Assembly (NCBI GenBank): GCA_934045075.1
Contig: OW203749.1
Span: 5,980,804-6,044,803, forward strand
Length of the DNA stretch: 64,000 bases
Source of the DNA: Yponomeuta sedellus
Taxonomy: Eukaryota; Arthropoda; Insecta; Lepidoptera; Yponomeutidae
Direction: 5' to 3'
A program made the translations under genes and the position numbers. The notes under the pieces were generated by a model. That model was not told the DNA's origin and ran no database searches. It saw nothing but the letters and a program-made list of their open reading frames with translations. Below, one piece after another: positions 31,016 through 41,879 of the stretch. Each line of letters begins with the position of its first letter. The first letter of the stretch is position 1.

Positions 31016-31164
31016 TATTGAAGCCCAAAGTAGTGATCGTGAACCTTTCTCTTAAACACGTCTACAGATGGAGACTGGCGAATGGTCTGCGGCAAAGAGT
31101 TCCACAGACGAACCGCGTCACGTTTTACCTAATAAGTAATCGCGATTTGACCCGTTTAAGATAT

Positions 31165-31250
31165 GACTATTATGATCTGTCAAAATCGTAGCAAGTAGCG
31201 GTCCCTGGTCTCTGCCTACCCCTCTGGGATACAGGCGTGAGGTTATGTTA
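31165..31250 (+). mobile_element. LINE-K end scrap
   Basis: GATCTGTCAAAATCGTAGCA, then CCTGGTCTCTGCCTACCCCT. A similar scrap is at 32695-32830 (GTACGTGCAACGACTAGCGA ... CCCACCCCTCCGGGACACAA). Confidence 0.6.
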
Positions 31251-31471
31251 TTTAACTCAACAGGTACCGCACACAAAAACGTGCAATTTTAATTTTCAAA
31301 CAGTGATTTAAATACTAATAAATTGGGAGAGAAATAAAGTTCGTTAAATTGTCCATGAGATATCCATAAATCTGTTCACTTTTCTTGCGATTTCCCACGA
31401 AAATAACGAAAGTGATTTATCCGTTTTTGTTCCGACGCTTCTCAATTTTAATAAAGGCGAACATACATTAA

Positions 31472-31590
31472 GCGGTGGTGACGGAATGGTAGAACAGAAC
31501 GTTGACTTCTCATTTAGGAGGTCGTGGGTTCAAATCATGGCTTTGACTGACTGGAGGCTAACCAATGACTTTGTTTTCTAAGTTATCATC
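31472..31590 (+). mobile_element. SINE-F head
   Basis: GCGGTGGTGACGGAATGGTA, B box GGTTCAAATC, then CCAATGACTTTGTTTTCTAA. Cut short by the SINE-A at 31592. Confidence 0.65.
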
Positions 31591-31591
31591 A

Positions 31592-31945
31592 TCGTCAACC
31601 CATTATGTCTCCACTGTGTGGGCACGAGTCTCTTCCTTGAGGAAGGTTAGGCCATACTCCACCACGGGGGCCAAGTCCGGATTGGTGGAGGCTTGCAAGA
31701 CTAGCGGCTGGTTTTACTGTCATAAGTTTTCAAGCCACCCTAAGGCCTCTGACTTGGCTTAACGACTGCCATATTATTATATCGACGGCAGCCGGCACCA
31801 ACTGCTTAACGTGCCTTGCGAAGCACGGAACCACTCGGAAAAATGCCACTAGTTAGCCATAGACGGTTTACCCATCGATGCACTGACGCGCATCCTGTGT
31901 TGCTTACTTCCCTTCGATCACTTTCGTGATCGTTTAAGATCACTC
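31592..31945 (-). mobile_element. SINE-A, diverged
   Basis: Complement of tail (CCATTATGTCTCCACTGTGT), body (AGGCCTCTGACTTGGCTTAA) and a weak 5S-like head. The 5' end (GATCACTTTCGTGATCGTTTAAG) differs from other copies. Confidence 0.65.
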
Positions 31946-32273
31946 AGGCAGCTGGGGCTACAAGCGATTCTAAGCTTTGTACATTTGGAAAGTTGTAGTA
32001 GCAGTTGTTATGTTTGGTTTAAACCATACCGTATGTTGGTAGTTGGCTAGTTTTGATTCTGCCCGGCACATTGACTCTTGATTAAGGCAATGTCATGTGA
32101 CTGACCAAACTCAAGCCCTAGGCGTAGGGCGAGCAAGAGTGTAGTGTGTAGGGCGGCTTCAAATATATTTTTTTAGTATTTGTATAGCATATTAAGAGTA
32201 CTGCCAAGAGCATCTGCCAACGAACTGTTATGCAATAGTATTTCTTAATAATTCGCGATCATACATAGTTAAT

Positions 32274-32471
32274 ATTAAACGGGTCTAATAGAAATCACGC
32301 GCGTTATCACCAGACCTGTCCGTAGGCGTAGTGAGTGTGGTGTGTCGGCCTCTTCACTTAATCGCCACTTCAGTCTACCCGAGACCACGGCAACTGTAAC
32401 GCTGCCGAAACGTCGGGAAATAAGATAATTACGTTTTACCTAATAAATAAACGCGATTTGACCCGTTTAAT
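32274..32471. mobile_element. MITE-like element, ACGGGTCTAAT ends
   Basis: Starts ATTAAACGGGTCTAAT and ends GACCCGTTTAAT. The interior holds GAGACCACGGCAACTGTAAC and CGAAACGTCGGG. A related piece, partly inverted, is at 53736-53854, and ends only at 18236-18275, 31125-31165 and 53065-53085. Confidence 0.5.
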
Positions 32472-32544
32472 TTATGACTAAACTGTTATGCAGTTTGGCA
32501 GAAACAACTTCTGTATTTTTGTTTGAATAAACATAATCAATCAA

Positions 32545-32690
32545 TCAGCAATACCACTCGATAACTGTGAAGGAAAACGTCGTGAGGAAACCTGAGAAAC
32601 TGAGGTGTTCTATGTACCTCAATGCTCAGTGCCCGTACAATCTCTCCCAGAGAAGGCCTGTGCCCTATAGTGGGGAAATATAAAGATAAT
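32545..32690 (+). repeat. SINE-F tail
   Basis: GTGAAGGAAAACGTCGTGAG, GAGAAACTGAGGTGTTCTAT and CTCTCCCAGAGAAGGCCTGT. Related inverted piece at 40085-40203. Confidence 0.6.
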
Positions 32691-33032
32691 CAGTACTCTG
32701 AACCGGCGTGCGTACGTGCAACGACTAGCGAATGTTTATGAATCAACATATAGGTTTGCCAGTATGTGGTAGGTAGCAAACCAAGCTCTCTGCCCACCCC
32801 TCCGGGACACAAGCGCGAGCTTTTAGTGTGTGTAATTGTTTAAATTGCAAAGTTTATCAAACTTCATGCGTTGTACAAACAACCTTGAGCGTGCATAGTA
32901 ATTAGACGCTAACCTAGCGTTACTATTAAAACATGTCATGTGGACTAAATATACCCGAGCGCGACTATTTAGCTTGGAAATATGATGTATCTACGTACTT
33001 ATACTGTATAGAAAATGACAGATTCTTCGGGA

Positions 33033-33145
33033 AAAGCGCTCGTGGCTTAGTAGAACCGAGTGATAGGAATCAATCACTTGGATTGAGCAACAGCAGGCGC
33101 GTTCAGGTGCTGGGTGGCCATCCCGTTGTAACGGTGCAAAGCTCT
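33033..33145 (+). repeat. SINE-A head only
   Basis: AAGCGCTCGTGGCTTAGTAG, the 5S-like GATTGAGCAACAGCAGGCGC and GGTGCTGGGTGGCCATCCCG. It stops at GGTGCAAAG-CT-CTTTGCACC, a 20-bp palindrome, where a LINE end begins. Confidence 0.75.
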
Positions 33146-33149
33146 TTGC

Positions 33150-33465
33150 ACCAATTCAATTCAATTCAATTTATTTCAACGTAAAGAATTTACATTCTGT
33201 TTGCTGAATGTCAAAGTACAATGTAACATGAAAGTGAAAGCCGCCGCCTTCGGGCCGTAATGTAGTGGAGAAAAGGGCAGCGGGAAAAAAAAAACTCCAC
33301 TCTGACCATCTTTTCTCAAGTCTTAAATCTAATACATTAGATACCACCTATACGCATAAGATTCCATGATTGCCATTAATAACTTTTAATGTTGAGGCAT
33401 TATCAAATATATATACTTTTTTACATAGGCCGTGAAAACATGACAATTTTCTAAATTTCTTTAGT
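33150..33465 (-). mobile_element. LINE 3' end with (TTGAA)n tail
   Basis: Complement of 6516-7021, starting with four AATTC units and AATTTATTTCAACGTAAAG. High similarity to that copy over about 300 bp. Confidence 0.7.
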
Positions 33466-33930
33466 TCTATCTATCATTATCAAAAATTTTAAATTATGTC
33501 ACACATTTTCGACATTTCCCTCACTTCCATCATTACAGTTTATTTATCCATACTTGTCCATTCTAGTAAACAACATTCTACCGGTGAAGTATAATATTTT
33601 AGTCGAAAATTGCCATATTTCCACCTGGGACACAAATTTAGATAGCCCGCTATCAATTTTATAAACAAAGTTCTTGAATTCGCTTAAAAATATGTAATTT
33701 TGGCATCAAATGTCAGTTTTGAGGTTAGAATCTTGTTTACTAAATTTGACACTTAAGGATAAATGGACTATACTACTTTATATCTTGACTAGATCTGACT
33801 ATTTTTACCTGCTAATTCCGTGTTTATCTAGTTTTCTGTTTTTATTATAAATAAAACAGTATAAATAAAGCGCAAAGTGGAAGCCGTTCCAGTTTTATTA
33901 TTATAAAAGTTATACAACACTACACCGTGA
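33465..33930. other. No gene seen
   Basis: Unassigned AT-rich intron. GGTTAGAATCTTGTTTACTA (33724-33743) recurs at 40055, so part is a dispersed repeat. Confidence 0.45.
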
Positions 33931-33934
33931 CTAC

Positions 33935-34240
33935 TACTAATGGCATTTTTTTCAGAGCGATCCCGTGTTTTCAAGGTATGTTAAGCCGTGGGTGCCGGCT
34001 GTCATAACAACTCAAACGTCTACGTAACTACAGCAACTTAAAAAAAAGTAGCGTTGTACGTCTACGTAACTATAGTTACTTCGCCGACTGCTGTCAGTAA
34101 AATCGATTTTTATGAATGAAAACTTTCAAATAACTTCTTGAGTGGATAATGTCAGTCGTTAAGCCAAGTCAGAGGCCTTATCCCCTCAAACTCTCAGAGT
34201 CCGGGTTAGTGGATAATCGTAAGACAGTGGAGACAGCGCA
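33935..34240 (+). repeat. SINE-A body, interrupted
   Basis: GGCATTTTTTTCAGAGCGAT ... GTGCCGGCTGTCAT, then about 130 bp of other DNA containing ACGTCTACGTAACTA twice, then AATGTCAGTCGTTAAGCCAA. Confidence 0.6.
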
Positions 34241-34459
34241 ACAAGACAGCGCTTGTGGTCTAGTCGAAACTAGGCCACAAGCGAGTAAGCTTTTTCGAAT
34301 AAGATAATTTAATTCTCACTGATAAGCTGCTGGCGGAATCAGAGACAGTCTTGTTTTAGACTATCTCTGCACCGCAGATTGACAATTTCAAGCGCCAACC
34401 AAGCCGCAATTAAGGGCTAAGTATGAAACAGCTAGTAAATGAGAAGTAAGCAGAAATCA

Positions 34460-34950
34460 CTATCAACCCTTGTATGTTCCCAAATCCCCTTGCTGTGTGG
34501 TGTCGGCCTAGAGAATAGCACCAACCCAATTTTCCCGCGGGTATCGTAAAAGGCGACTAAGGGACACAAACTGGGGGGTGGGCAGCAGCGCCCCCTGCAG
34601 TACAATTCCACGAACTGCGATCCCCAACCTGCATGCCCAGCGTGGGGATTCAAATTCAAATCATTTTATTTCAACGTAAATAATTTACATTCTGTTTGCT
34701 GAATGTCAATGTACAATGTATGGGCATGGGCATTATCCCCTATGATAGCACAACATGGCGCTCTTTAGGGGAGGGCTATGTCCAGCAGTGGGCTAGTATA
34801 GCCTGACAACGATGTTCCCATTGCTGGGGCACGGGTCTCTTCCTGCATCTCAGGAAGGTTAGGCCATACTCCACTACGGGGGCAAAATCCGGGTTGGTGG
34901 AGGATTGTAAGACAGGCCTTACTATCAGAAATTGTCAAGCCAACCATAAG
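34460..34950 (-). repeat. SINE-A tail carrying a nested SINE-D
   Basis: The SINE-A 3' end TATCAACCCTTGTATGTTCC is interrupted at 34483 and resumes at 34812 with ATGTTCCCATTGCTGGGGCA. It ends near GCCAACCATAAG. Confidence 0.8.
34483..34811 (+). mobile_element. SINE-D, itself carrying a LINE tail
   Basis: 9-bp duplication ATGTTCCCA (34474-34482, 34812-34820) shows insertion into the SINE-A. Full 5' end TTGCTGTGTGGTGTCGGCCT and 3' end GTATAGCCTGACAACG. A 72-bp piece of the (TTGAA)n LINE end (34651-34721) interrupts it. Three nested layers can be ordered here. Confidence 0.85.
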
Positions 34951-35059
34951 TTACTTCATAAGAACGTTACAAATCTATTAAGGTTATTTTACTGGGAATC
35001 GAAGCTAATATCTCTAGTTTGAGAGACAAATGTTGTTCCTATTTCGGCCTTTTTCGTGG

Positions 35060-35175
35060 CCACGGGGCCCAAGTCCGGGTTGGTGGATTGTAAGACAGTG
35101 GCGGGCCTTACTGTCAGAAGTTATCAAGTAGCCCATAAGGCCTCTGTTATGGCTTAACGGCCGCCATTACATGAC
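35060..35175 (-). repeat. SINE-A middle fragment
   Basis: GGCCCAAGTCCGGGTTGGTG, AAGTTATCAAGTAGCCCATA, GGCCGCCATTACATGACA. Confidence 0.75.
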
Positions 35176-35430
35176 ACTGAAAGCAGAAATATCTAGTCGA
35201 ATTGCGAAGCATTTTGTTGTGTTGTATCGTAATGTAATTTGCGCTTTCAGATGGCGTTAACTAGTTCTTTGTGAGAGTTCATCTGTTTTAGACAGAGTGC
35301 CAGATGGGTCTCGGGTGGTGGCAAATTAAGGCTGTTATTTCCTTTGTATTCAATTTATTTAAGCAAATTACCGTTATCAAAACCTAATATATTATACCAG
35401 TTACCAGATGATGTTGCTGAAATCAATGTA

Positions 35431-35877
35431 TTATATTCTTTTTAATGCACTAACCCGTGCTAAGGACAATTTTAAAAAACTATTTAGAGGCTAAAAATTC
35501 CATCCATGCCGGGATTTGAACCCGCGTACTCTGGCTATCCGTGCCAGCGCTCTTTCCAACTGAGCTAATGCGCGACTCACCGGCATCAGTGAAATTTCGA
35601 CCCTCTTTACAATATTATCTGTATTACGCATAGGCAGCGACATCTGGCTGAAGTAATTTGCATCACTTGCAGCCCCGAGTACCAACTTTGCAGTTGGGAT
35701 TTCACATCGGAATGATATCGCTGTACCCACATGATTATATTCTTTTTAATGCACTAATCCGTGCTAAGGATAGTTTTTAAAAACCTATTTAGAGGCTAAA
35801 AATTCCACCCATGGCGGGATTCGAACCCGCGACCTCTGGCTATCCGTGCCAGCGCTCTTTCCAACTGAGCTGATTGT
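35431..35877 (-). mobile_element. SINE-B head-to-tail dimer
   Basis: One whole minus-strand unit and a second partial one in the same orientation. The heads are about 303 bp apart (complements of GGTTCAAATCCCGGCATGGA and GGTTCGAATCCCGCCATGGG). The junction is the normal tail joined to the normal leader, as in the 25.5-kb array. Confidence 0.82.
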
Positions 35878-35904
35878 AAAATTTTGCTCAGTCAAAAATT
35901 TGCA

Positions 35905-36022
35905 AGCCTATACCATCTAAAACAATGATCCGGGCACAGCAGCGCCCGAGTGGTCCCTTCACCCATCTAGTGTGAATGAAGATATCACTGGACGCTGTAT
36001 AAATCATCTCAATACGTAGATG
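35905..36022 (+). repeat. SINE-C tail
   Basis: GCAAGCCTATACCATCTAAA, CCGAGTGGTCCCTTCACCCA, CACTGGACGCTGTATAAATC. Confidence 0.75.
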
Positions 36023-36034
36023 CAGAGGGAAATG

Positions 36035-36275
36035 CTGTTGGCCATATCTCGCGAACAACTGACAACCGTTGTAGTAAACGTGTTCTTGAGTGAAGACCGC
36101 GAGTCGGCAAACGTAGTGTAGGACGCCCTCCGACCAGGTGGGATAACGATCTGCGAAAAACTGCCGGCAGATGCTGCATGCAGCAAGCTGAAGACGGGGC
36201 GCTATGGCGCTCTTTAGGGGAGGGCTATGTCCAGCAGTGGACTACATAATATAGCCTGAAGAAGAAGAAGAACAA
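36035..36275 (+). mobile_element. 5'-truncated RTE LINE 3' end
   Basis: Plus-strand RTE end (GGCCATATCTCGCGAACAAC ... AGCAGTGGACTACATAATAT plus GAA repeats) with GGAAATG on both sides (36028-36034, 36276-36282). Confidence 0.85.
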
Positions 36276-36284
36276 GGAAATGTT

Positions 36285-37020
36285 AAAGTAACATTTGTTT
36301 CGAAAGGTGATATTTTTATGACGCAGTGTAGAATGAATATCAGGTGTTCCCTCAGTATCTTATTGGGGAAAAAACCCCTCCAACAACTTTCCGAAGCGAA
36401 ACGAAAGAATGGAGAAAGTTCACTCTCGCAGCTAAAGAACAAAGGAAGGGAAATCTCATTAAAACTAATAAATCAGACTGAAGTGTTTGGAGGAATTCCC
36501 CGGCGCCAGGGGCTACCATGAGTAGGTGTACACTGTACAGGGCGTCTCACGGCCATGCTACATGGAGGGAAAGTACCTCGAATATTGTAGATGGAACATT
36601 TTACTGAAAAAATACATTATTTTAATTTAAAAAACAATCTAAACTGCATTCATAGATCTTTAAATAATTGCCCTGTTGAACCGGGAATCGAACCCGCTAC
36701 ACGAGAAAAAAAATACCCTGTAGTTTTATCACACCGATCGGAAGGCTTCATCTTAAGGATTATTTTTTGCTAAATAACATACTGTCAGAAATAAAAGGAA
36801 GACCATAGTTTTTTTTTGATACTGAAATAGAATTTAAATAATAACGTTTGATAATAATTTAATATAATTACAATTAAAATGTCATAGGGTTAATTTACAA
36901 AGGCCTCCTATAATTTACAATGTTGCGTGCCCTACAGGGTCCACAAAGATCCGTATTTATAGTTATGTCATCTGTATTATACTTGTGAAATGCAAGAAAT
37001 TATTGAGTATTGAGCACTTG
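36285..37020. other. No gene seen
   Basis: Unassigned. A weak tRNA-like element in reverse (GGGAATCGAACCCGCTACAC at 36682-36701) could be a SINE head, but no second copy is present. ACATGGAGGGAAAGTACCT (36560-36578) has a complement near 40790-40815. Confidence 0.4.
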
Positions 37021-37024
37021 TCCT

Positions 37025-37205
37025 GCTGCCAAACTAGGATACCCTCTGCTATGATAGCCAGGCAACCACGATACAAACTTGAAAGTACATCCAGATAGTG
37101 GCCATTTGTACTGATCAAGCAAGGCAGCCTTCGGTGGGTATCAAAACCGCGACCGCTGTTTCGGTTGTCAAGTGTGTTAGCCGCTAGTCCATCGACGCAG
37201 TCAAC
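37025..37205 (-). mobile_element. SINE-G
   Basis: Read on the minus strand: GTCGATGGACTAGCGGCTAA (A box-like), GGTCGCGGTTTTGATACCCA (B box-like), then AGTACAAATGGCCACTATCT and GGTATCCTAGTTTGG. Related copy in plus orientation at 57025-57160. Confidence 0.6.
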
Positions 37206-37249
37206 TGTACCTGCTGTGTTTTACCACATTTTAAGTTGCCTCAAACCTC

Positions 37250-37620
37250 GCTATCGTTCGTTATCAACCCTTGTATGTCCCCACTGCTGAGGCAAGGGTC
37301 TCTTCCTGTATCGCAGAAAGGTTAGGCCATACTCCACCACGGGGGCCAAGTCCAGGTTGGTGGAGGATTGTACGACAGCGGCGGGCTTTACTGTCAGAAG
37401 TTATCAATCCGCCCATAAGGCCTCTGACATGGCTTAACGACTGCCATTACATGACAGCCGGCACCAACGCCTTTACGAGCCTTTCGAAGCACGGAAGCGC
37501 TCGGAAAAATGACATTAGCGGTAGTCACGGGACGGTCACATATCCTGCACCTGACCGCGCCTGTTGCTTTAATCAAGTGATTGATTCCAATCACTCGGTT
37601 CGCTTAGGCCACGAGCGCTT
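37250..37620 (-). mobile_element. SINE-A, full length with target duplication
   Basis: 371 bp flanked by CAAACCTC (37242-37249, 37621-37628). On the minus strand: AAGCGCTCGTGGCCTAAGCG, GATTGGAATCAATCACTTGA, GGCGCGGTCAGGTGCAGGAT (5S-like), then body and tail GTGGGGACATACAAGGGTTG. A small deletion lies in box A (TTAAAGCAACAGGCG). One of the two best copies for defining the element. Confidence 0.88.
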
Positions 37621-37945
37621 CAAACCTCATTTTAAATAAATTCCAGTAATAATTGCACAGGACCTTATTAGGTGTCACCTTTTTCTCATGTCTATCATCA
37701 TTCTTTTTAAGAAACAACAATATTTTTTTGTAAAATAGCAATCAAATGTGAGGTTGATTGCCAACCCTAGGGCTCCAAGCCTCCGCCGCTGAGGGGCTTC
37801 GTCGCTGTAACTGACTAATGGCGGAGACGTGACAGGAATGTGAGACGTTCTCGCTAAACAGGCTTACAGGCGATGTGCCAGAAACCTATTTCACTTTAGA
37901 GCCTGCTTCATATCATCAATCTTTATAAGAAATAATCAATAAAGT

Positions 37946-38094
<149 letters not shown>

Positions 38095-38282
38095 ACATTT
38101 ATTTAAATTCCCACAAATGCATACACTTAAAAAATAACACAATTATGGAAAAGATGAACATCAAGATGAGAAAGAGTGGAGTGACAGTAGCACTTTCTTA
38201 CAAATGCCTGCGCCTCCGTGGCAAGAAAAAAAAGGTCACCAACTCAGCATGCATTGCAGCATGTGAACAACACATTAATTTT

Positions 38283-38629
38283 AACATCAACCCTTGTATG
38301 TCCCCACTGCTGGGGCACGGGCCTCTTCTTGCATCGCAGGAAGTTAAGACCATATTCCACCACGGAGCCAAGTTCGGGTTGTTGGAGAATTGTAAGGCAG
38401 TGGCGATTCTAACTGTCAGAAGTTATCAAGCCGCCCATAGGGCCTCTGATGTGGCTAAACGGCTGCCATTACAAGACAGCCGGCACCAACGGCTTAACGT
38501 GAATTGCGAAGCATGGAAGCGCTCGGAAAAATGCCACTAGCCCACCCATCCTGCACCTGACCACGCTTGTTGTTGTTAACTCAGGTGATTGATTCCAATC
38601 ACTCGGTTAGACTAGGCCACGAACGCTTG
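38283..38629 (-). mobile_element. SINE-A, host of the R1-like insertion
   Basis: Complement of SINE-A from CATCAACCCTTGTATGTCCC to ACTAGGCCACGAACGCTTG. Box C is partly deleted (GCCACTAGCCCACCCATCC). Its first 15 bases in the SINE sense were duplicated by the insertion at 38630. Confidence 0.82.
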
Positions 38630-39468
38630 GGGTGCGATGCCAGATAACCTTCACGTGTACCCCTCCGTTTTCCGTTTCATCTGATTCTATGAACCAGATG
38701 GAGGGGCAAGTGGTGGGGTCGGTGCACCCTGAGCGTTAGTCAGTAACTTCTTCTTGTCGGATCTTACTGGCTAACGGCGAATAATCTGGCGGGAGGAGTC
38801 GCGTGGGCCCTGTTTCACTTTGTGGAGCGGGACCCAGGCGACCAACCGATTGAAGGACCGACTGGGGGGCGCCGCTGCGCGGAAGCGCGCGCGCCTCGTC
38901 CCAGTCTCGACCGTTGCGGAGGGTTGGGGGACCCTCCGCCTCCATCACGGCGGGCTGGAGGGCGCCCTTGCGTGTTCCGAGGGTGCCTTCTGGCACGGAG
39001 GGGGCCCGCGCGGTCGCTCTCCGACTTCTCTGCTTTCAGAGAGGCGCAGGTGGGCGACGTGACGGGCCTCGCGTGTGGGGCGTGTGGGGGCCAACAGCAC
39101 ATTGGCAACAGCAGCCCTCCTCTAATCCCATTGGACCACACAACGATGGGATGGAGGGGGCGGCGCGTTGGGGCGTGTGGTGGCCAAGGTCTTTTGCACT
39201 TGGCCACTATGCGCTCCAACGAAGAGATGCGGCGTTCTCTCGCCCTGTCGCTGCGGGGCGGGAGTGCCCGAAAGGGCGCCCGAAGACGGGGTCGCGGAAG
39301 TGTGCGTAAGCGTCCCCGTGGCCCCGTCCTTTGCGGTGCGGAGGAATACCCCAGGAGTTTTAGTCGGTATACCGCCCTTTTCAGGGCGGGGAGTCCGACG
39401 TAACCACTGTGCTCCCCCGAGCCGATGGTACCCGTAATTGGGGTTTCTCCAGGGTAACAAAAAAAAAA
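38630..39468 (+). mobile_element. GC-rich R1-like retroposon with polyA and 15-bp target duplication
   Basis: 839 bp, starting GGGTGCGATGCCAGATAACC and ending GGGGTTTCTCCAGGGTAAC plus A10. Flanked by the perfect repeat GGCCACGAACGCTTG (38615-38629, 39469-39483). It is far more GC-rich than its surroundings. The 3' part (CCCAGGAGTTTTAGTCGGTA) resembles R1-clade LINE 3' UTRs as I remember them. Open frames on both strands (up to 219 codons) come from the base composition; none looks like a gag or RT protein. It may be an internally deleted LINE or a SINE-like derivative. Confidence 0.82.
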
Positions 39469-39537
39469 GGCCACGAACGCTTGAAAAAAGATACTTAATT
39501 TAAATATTTTGGGGACCCAATATGCGTGTTGATTTTG

Positions 39538-39660
39538 GGATCAACCCATTTTATGTTCCCACTGCTGGGGCACGGGTCTCTTCCTGCATTACATGAAAGG
39601 CCATACTCCAACACGGGGGCCAAATCCGGGTTTGTGGAGGATTGCAAGACAGTGGCGGTT
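39538..39660 (-). repeat. SINE-A tail
   Basis: GATCAACCCATTTTATGTTC, GCACGGGTCTCTTCCTGCAT, ATTGCAAGACAGTGGCGG. Confidence 0.75.
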
Positions 39661-39934
39661 TATTTAAAACATCTGTGGCTCAAAATGTTTGTAACAATGG
39701 TTGTCATAGCTTCATGTATCCTGTTTTCGTATTTTGTTGTACACCTCTCATAACAATCCAATACAAAGTTTCATTTCAATAATAACTATTGAGGATTTAT
39801 TACCTATGGGGCATTTAAGCAGCTAGGCAAAACGACGTATAAACTTAGCTCACCCCCAAGGAATAGACGTGAGTTTCTTTTAATATGCACTACATCTTCG
39901 TTTCACGTAGAAATGTAAGGTATTTAAAATGACA

Positions 39935-40050
39935 TGAAAAGGTTTTATTCAAAGTAGCGCAGAAACTGCGGCTTAATAAACGTTACAATTCAAACTAGGT
40001 GTCCATTTCAAAATTTTGGAGAGAAAAATGACAAATTTATTTTTTTATGT
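39935..40050 (-). repeat. Jockey-like LINE 3' UTR scrap
   Basis: GGTTTTATTCAAAGTAGCGC and CAATTCAAACTAGGTGTCCA; same family as 8455-9015. Confidence 0.65.
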
Positions 40051-40084
40051 AAGGTTAGAATCTTGTTTACTAAATTGGACAAGT

Positions 40085-40203
40085 AAAAATAAATAGACTG
40101 TATAATACATCGCACTGTAGGGCACAGGCTTTCTCTCAGAAAGAGAGAGAGAGAGAGCGTTGGCTTAGTTACCACGCGTGCCCACCGCGAAATGGCAATC
40201 AAG
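40085..40203 (-). repeat. SINE-F tail with (GA)n
   Basis: Complement of GCGGTGGGCACGCGTGGTAA and CTTTCTGAGAGAAAGCCTGT, containing about eight GA units. Confidence 0.5.
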
Positions 40204-40384
40204 GTGCAGTTCGTTATATTTCCTTATGTTTTATTGTACAACGTACTTTCCGCTGTATGTGACAGGCCTCTTGCGAGAGGTAACACAAAGGACGAAAATA
40301 ACACAAAAGAAACTGTAGGCGTATAAAACGACATCTTTTTTCTTTTGTAATATAATGTGTTTATTCTATTTGTTCACCTAAGTA

Positions 40385-40505
40385 TCTAAATTGAAATTTC
40401 CGGTAGCGGCGTTGTTTGCTACGAACTTTCGTAGCGAGGTCTACGCCATTTCGTAGCGCTACGAATTCCGTAGACATTGCGTAGCAAACTAAGCTACGAC
40501 CACAT
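40385..40505. repeat. Cluster of CGTAGC inverted repeats
   Basis: GTTTGCTACGAACTTTCGTA and GCGTAGCAAACTAAGC pair across about 60 bp; TTCGTAGCGCTACGAA in the middle is a perfect palindrome. Possibly a MITE core with undefined edges. Confidence 0.5.
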
Positions 40506-40509
40506 CAAA

Positions 40510-41740
40510 GGTGGAAATTAAATAATATGTAGGTTTTACAAAAATTAATATACTAATATAAAACAAAATCGGTCTCATAAAAAAAAATTCTTCTCCCAAT
40601 TGTACAGAATGTGGAGTAGTTGAGGATATTCGACACTTTTTAGTAGTGTTGATAGAATGTACGCGAAACAGTGGCAAAAGAAAAGAACTTCAAGATGCCC
40701 ACAATATAAATTTTCTGAATGCTGATAAAATAGTTTTTTAAATTAAAATAATGTCTTCTTGCAGTAAAATGATCCATCTACCATATTCAAGGTACTTTCC
40801 CTCCATGTGACATAGCTGTGGGACGCCCTGATAGCATAAAAAAAAAAGTTAGTAAAAAGTAAGAATATTTGGTGTTGTTTATCACGAATTCCCCGTTTAC
40901 TGAAAACGTACCTGGAATTTATTTTACTTAAGACGAACAGTTACTCAATAATGCTACCATCCCTATTGGTATCTGTGTTTAGAATAGAAGTTTGATTTTT
41001 GAACGCACTCATGACGGCCGGAAGTACTTGACAGCTGTCAGATGAGCTGAAAAATTTAACTCTTGTTTCTTTTTTGTTATCCTTGTGATTTCCCAAAACT
41101 ATGTGGCAATTGGATTGCCGGGCTTATATCTTCGCGTGAAGTGCAAGATAAGTTCAGGGATGGATCCCAGTGTTGACAGTGTTGTGGTCGGGCGACGGAT
41201 CGCCCGAAATAGTGGACATCTTTTGGTGAAAACGTGGTGCCGTGAAAATGCACTGAAGGTAGGTAGCTTTCTGGGGAAAGAGCTCTTGGGGATAGTCGGG
41301 GAAGTCTAGAGATCCCCAGACCTTTCAGTGCGCCCATCCCCAACGGCGTCGGCTGCCAAGTCGAGAGGCGTCGACGAAGACAGACTTTGTAAGTGCCTTG
41401 TTTTTTGATTAGTTTTTAAGTATTAGTATTTAGGTGGGTCCGTGCGTGCTTCTGCGCAGCGTGAGCATCCAGCCTAATAATCTGCCATTTGAACTCCAAA
41501 AAGATCTATTTATAGTAATTGATTACGAAGAGATTCATAACATTTAATTAAATCAAAAGAGCGGCTTCAAAAGCTCCTAACCGTGCTTATTTTATTTCAT
41601 CAGCATTTATCCGTGGTTTTGTCCGACATAGAACTTAGTATGAAAAACTAAACGTCATTTCTGAACGTACGCCAAAACTTGCACAGACTTAAAAATGCCG
41701 AAAAAAAAAGTTTCAAAGTCGTCATTGTCATTGTGCGCCA
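40510..41740. other. Unassigned region with a 74-codon frame
   Basis: At 41085-41309 (+) a frame starts MISQNYVAIGLPGLYLRVKC and runs to a stop; the sequence around it (to about 41400) is less AT-rich than the flanks. CTGAAG|GTAGGT inside it could be a splice donor. I do not recognise it. It may be a TE 5' region, and coding status is doubtful. Confidence 0.25.
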
Positions 41741-41746
41741 GCGACT

Positions 41747-41872
41747 CTGAGGCTGACATTCAGAGACGAAAACTGAAGCTAAGACCGGTCTCAGAAATGT
41801 CAAAAAATACGTGATTTGGACATTTGTAAGACCAGTCTTTGCTTAGTTTTCGTCTCTGAATGTCAGCCTGAG
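41747..41872. mobile_element. 126-bp MITE-like palindrome
   Basis: Arms of about 60 bp: CTGAGGCTGACATTCAGAGA + CGAAAACT at the left, the complement at the right, with a few mismatches near the centre (AATACGTGATTT). Confidence 0.82.
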
Positions 41873-41879
41873 TGAGGTC

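Noticed and set aside
38815..39474. 219- and 193-codon genes in the GC-rich block
   Set aside because: Long frames exist on both strands at once, as expected from high GC. The block is a retroposon with target duplication, and the peptides are Arg/Pro/Gly-rich without motifs.
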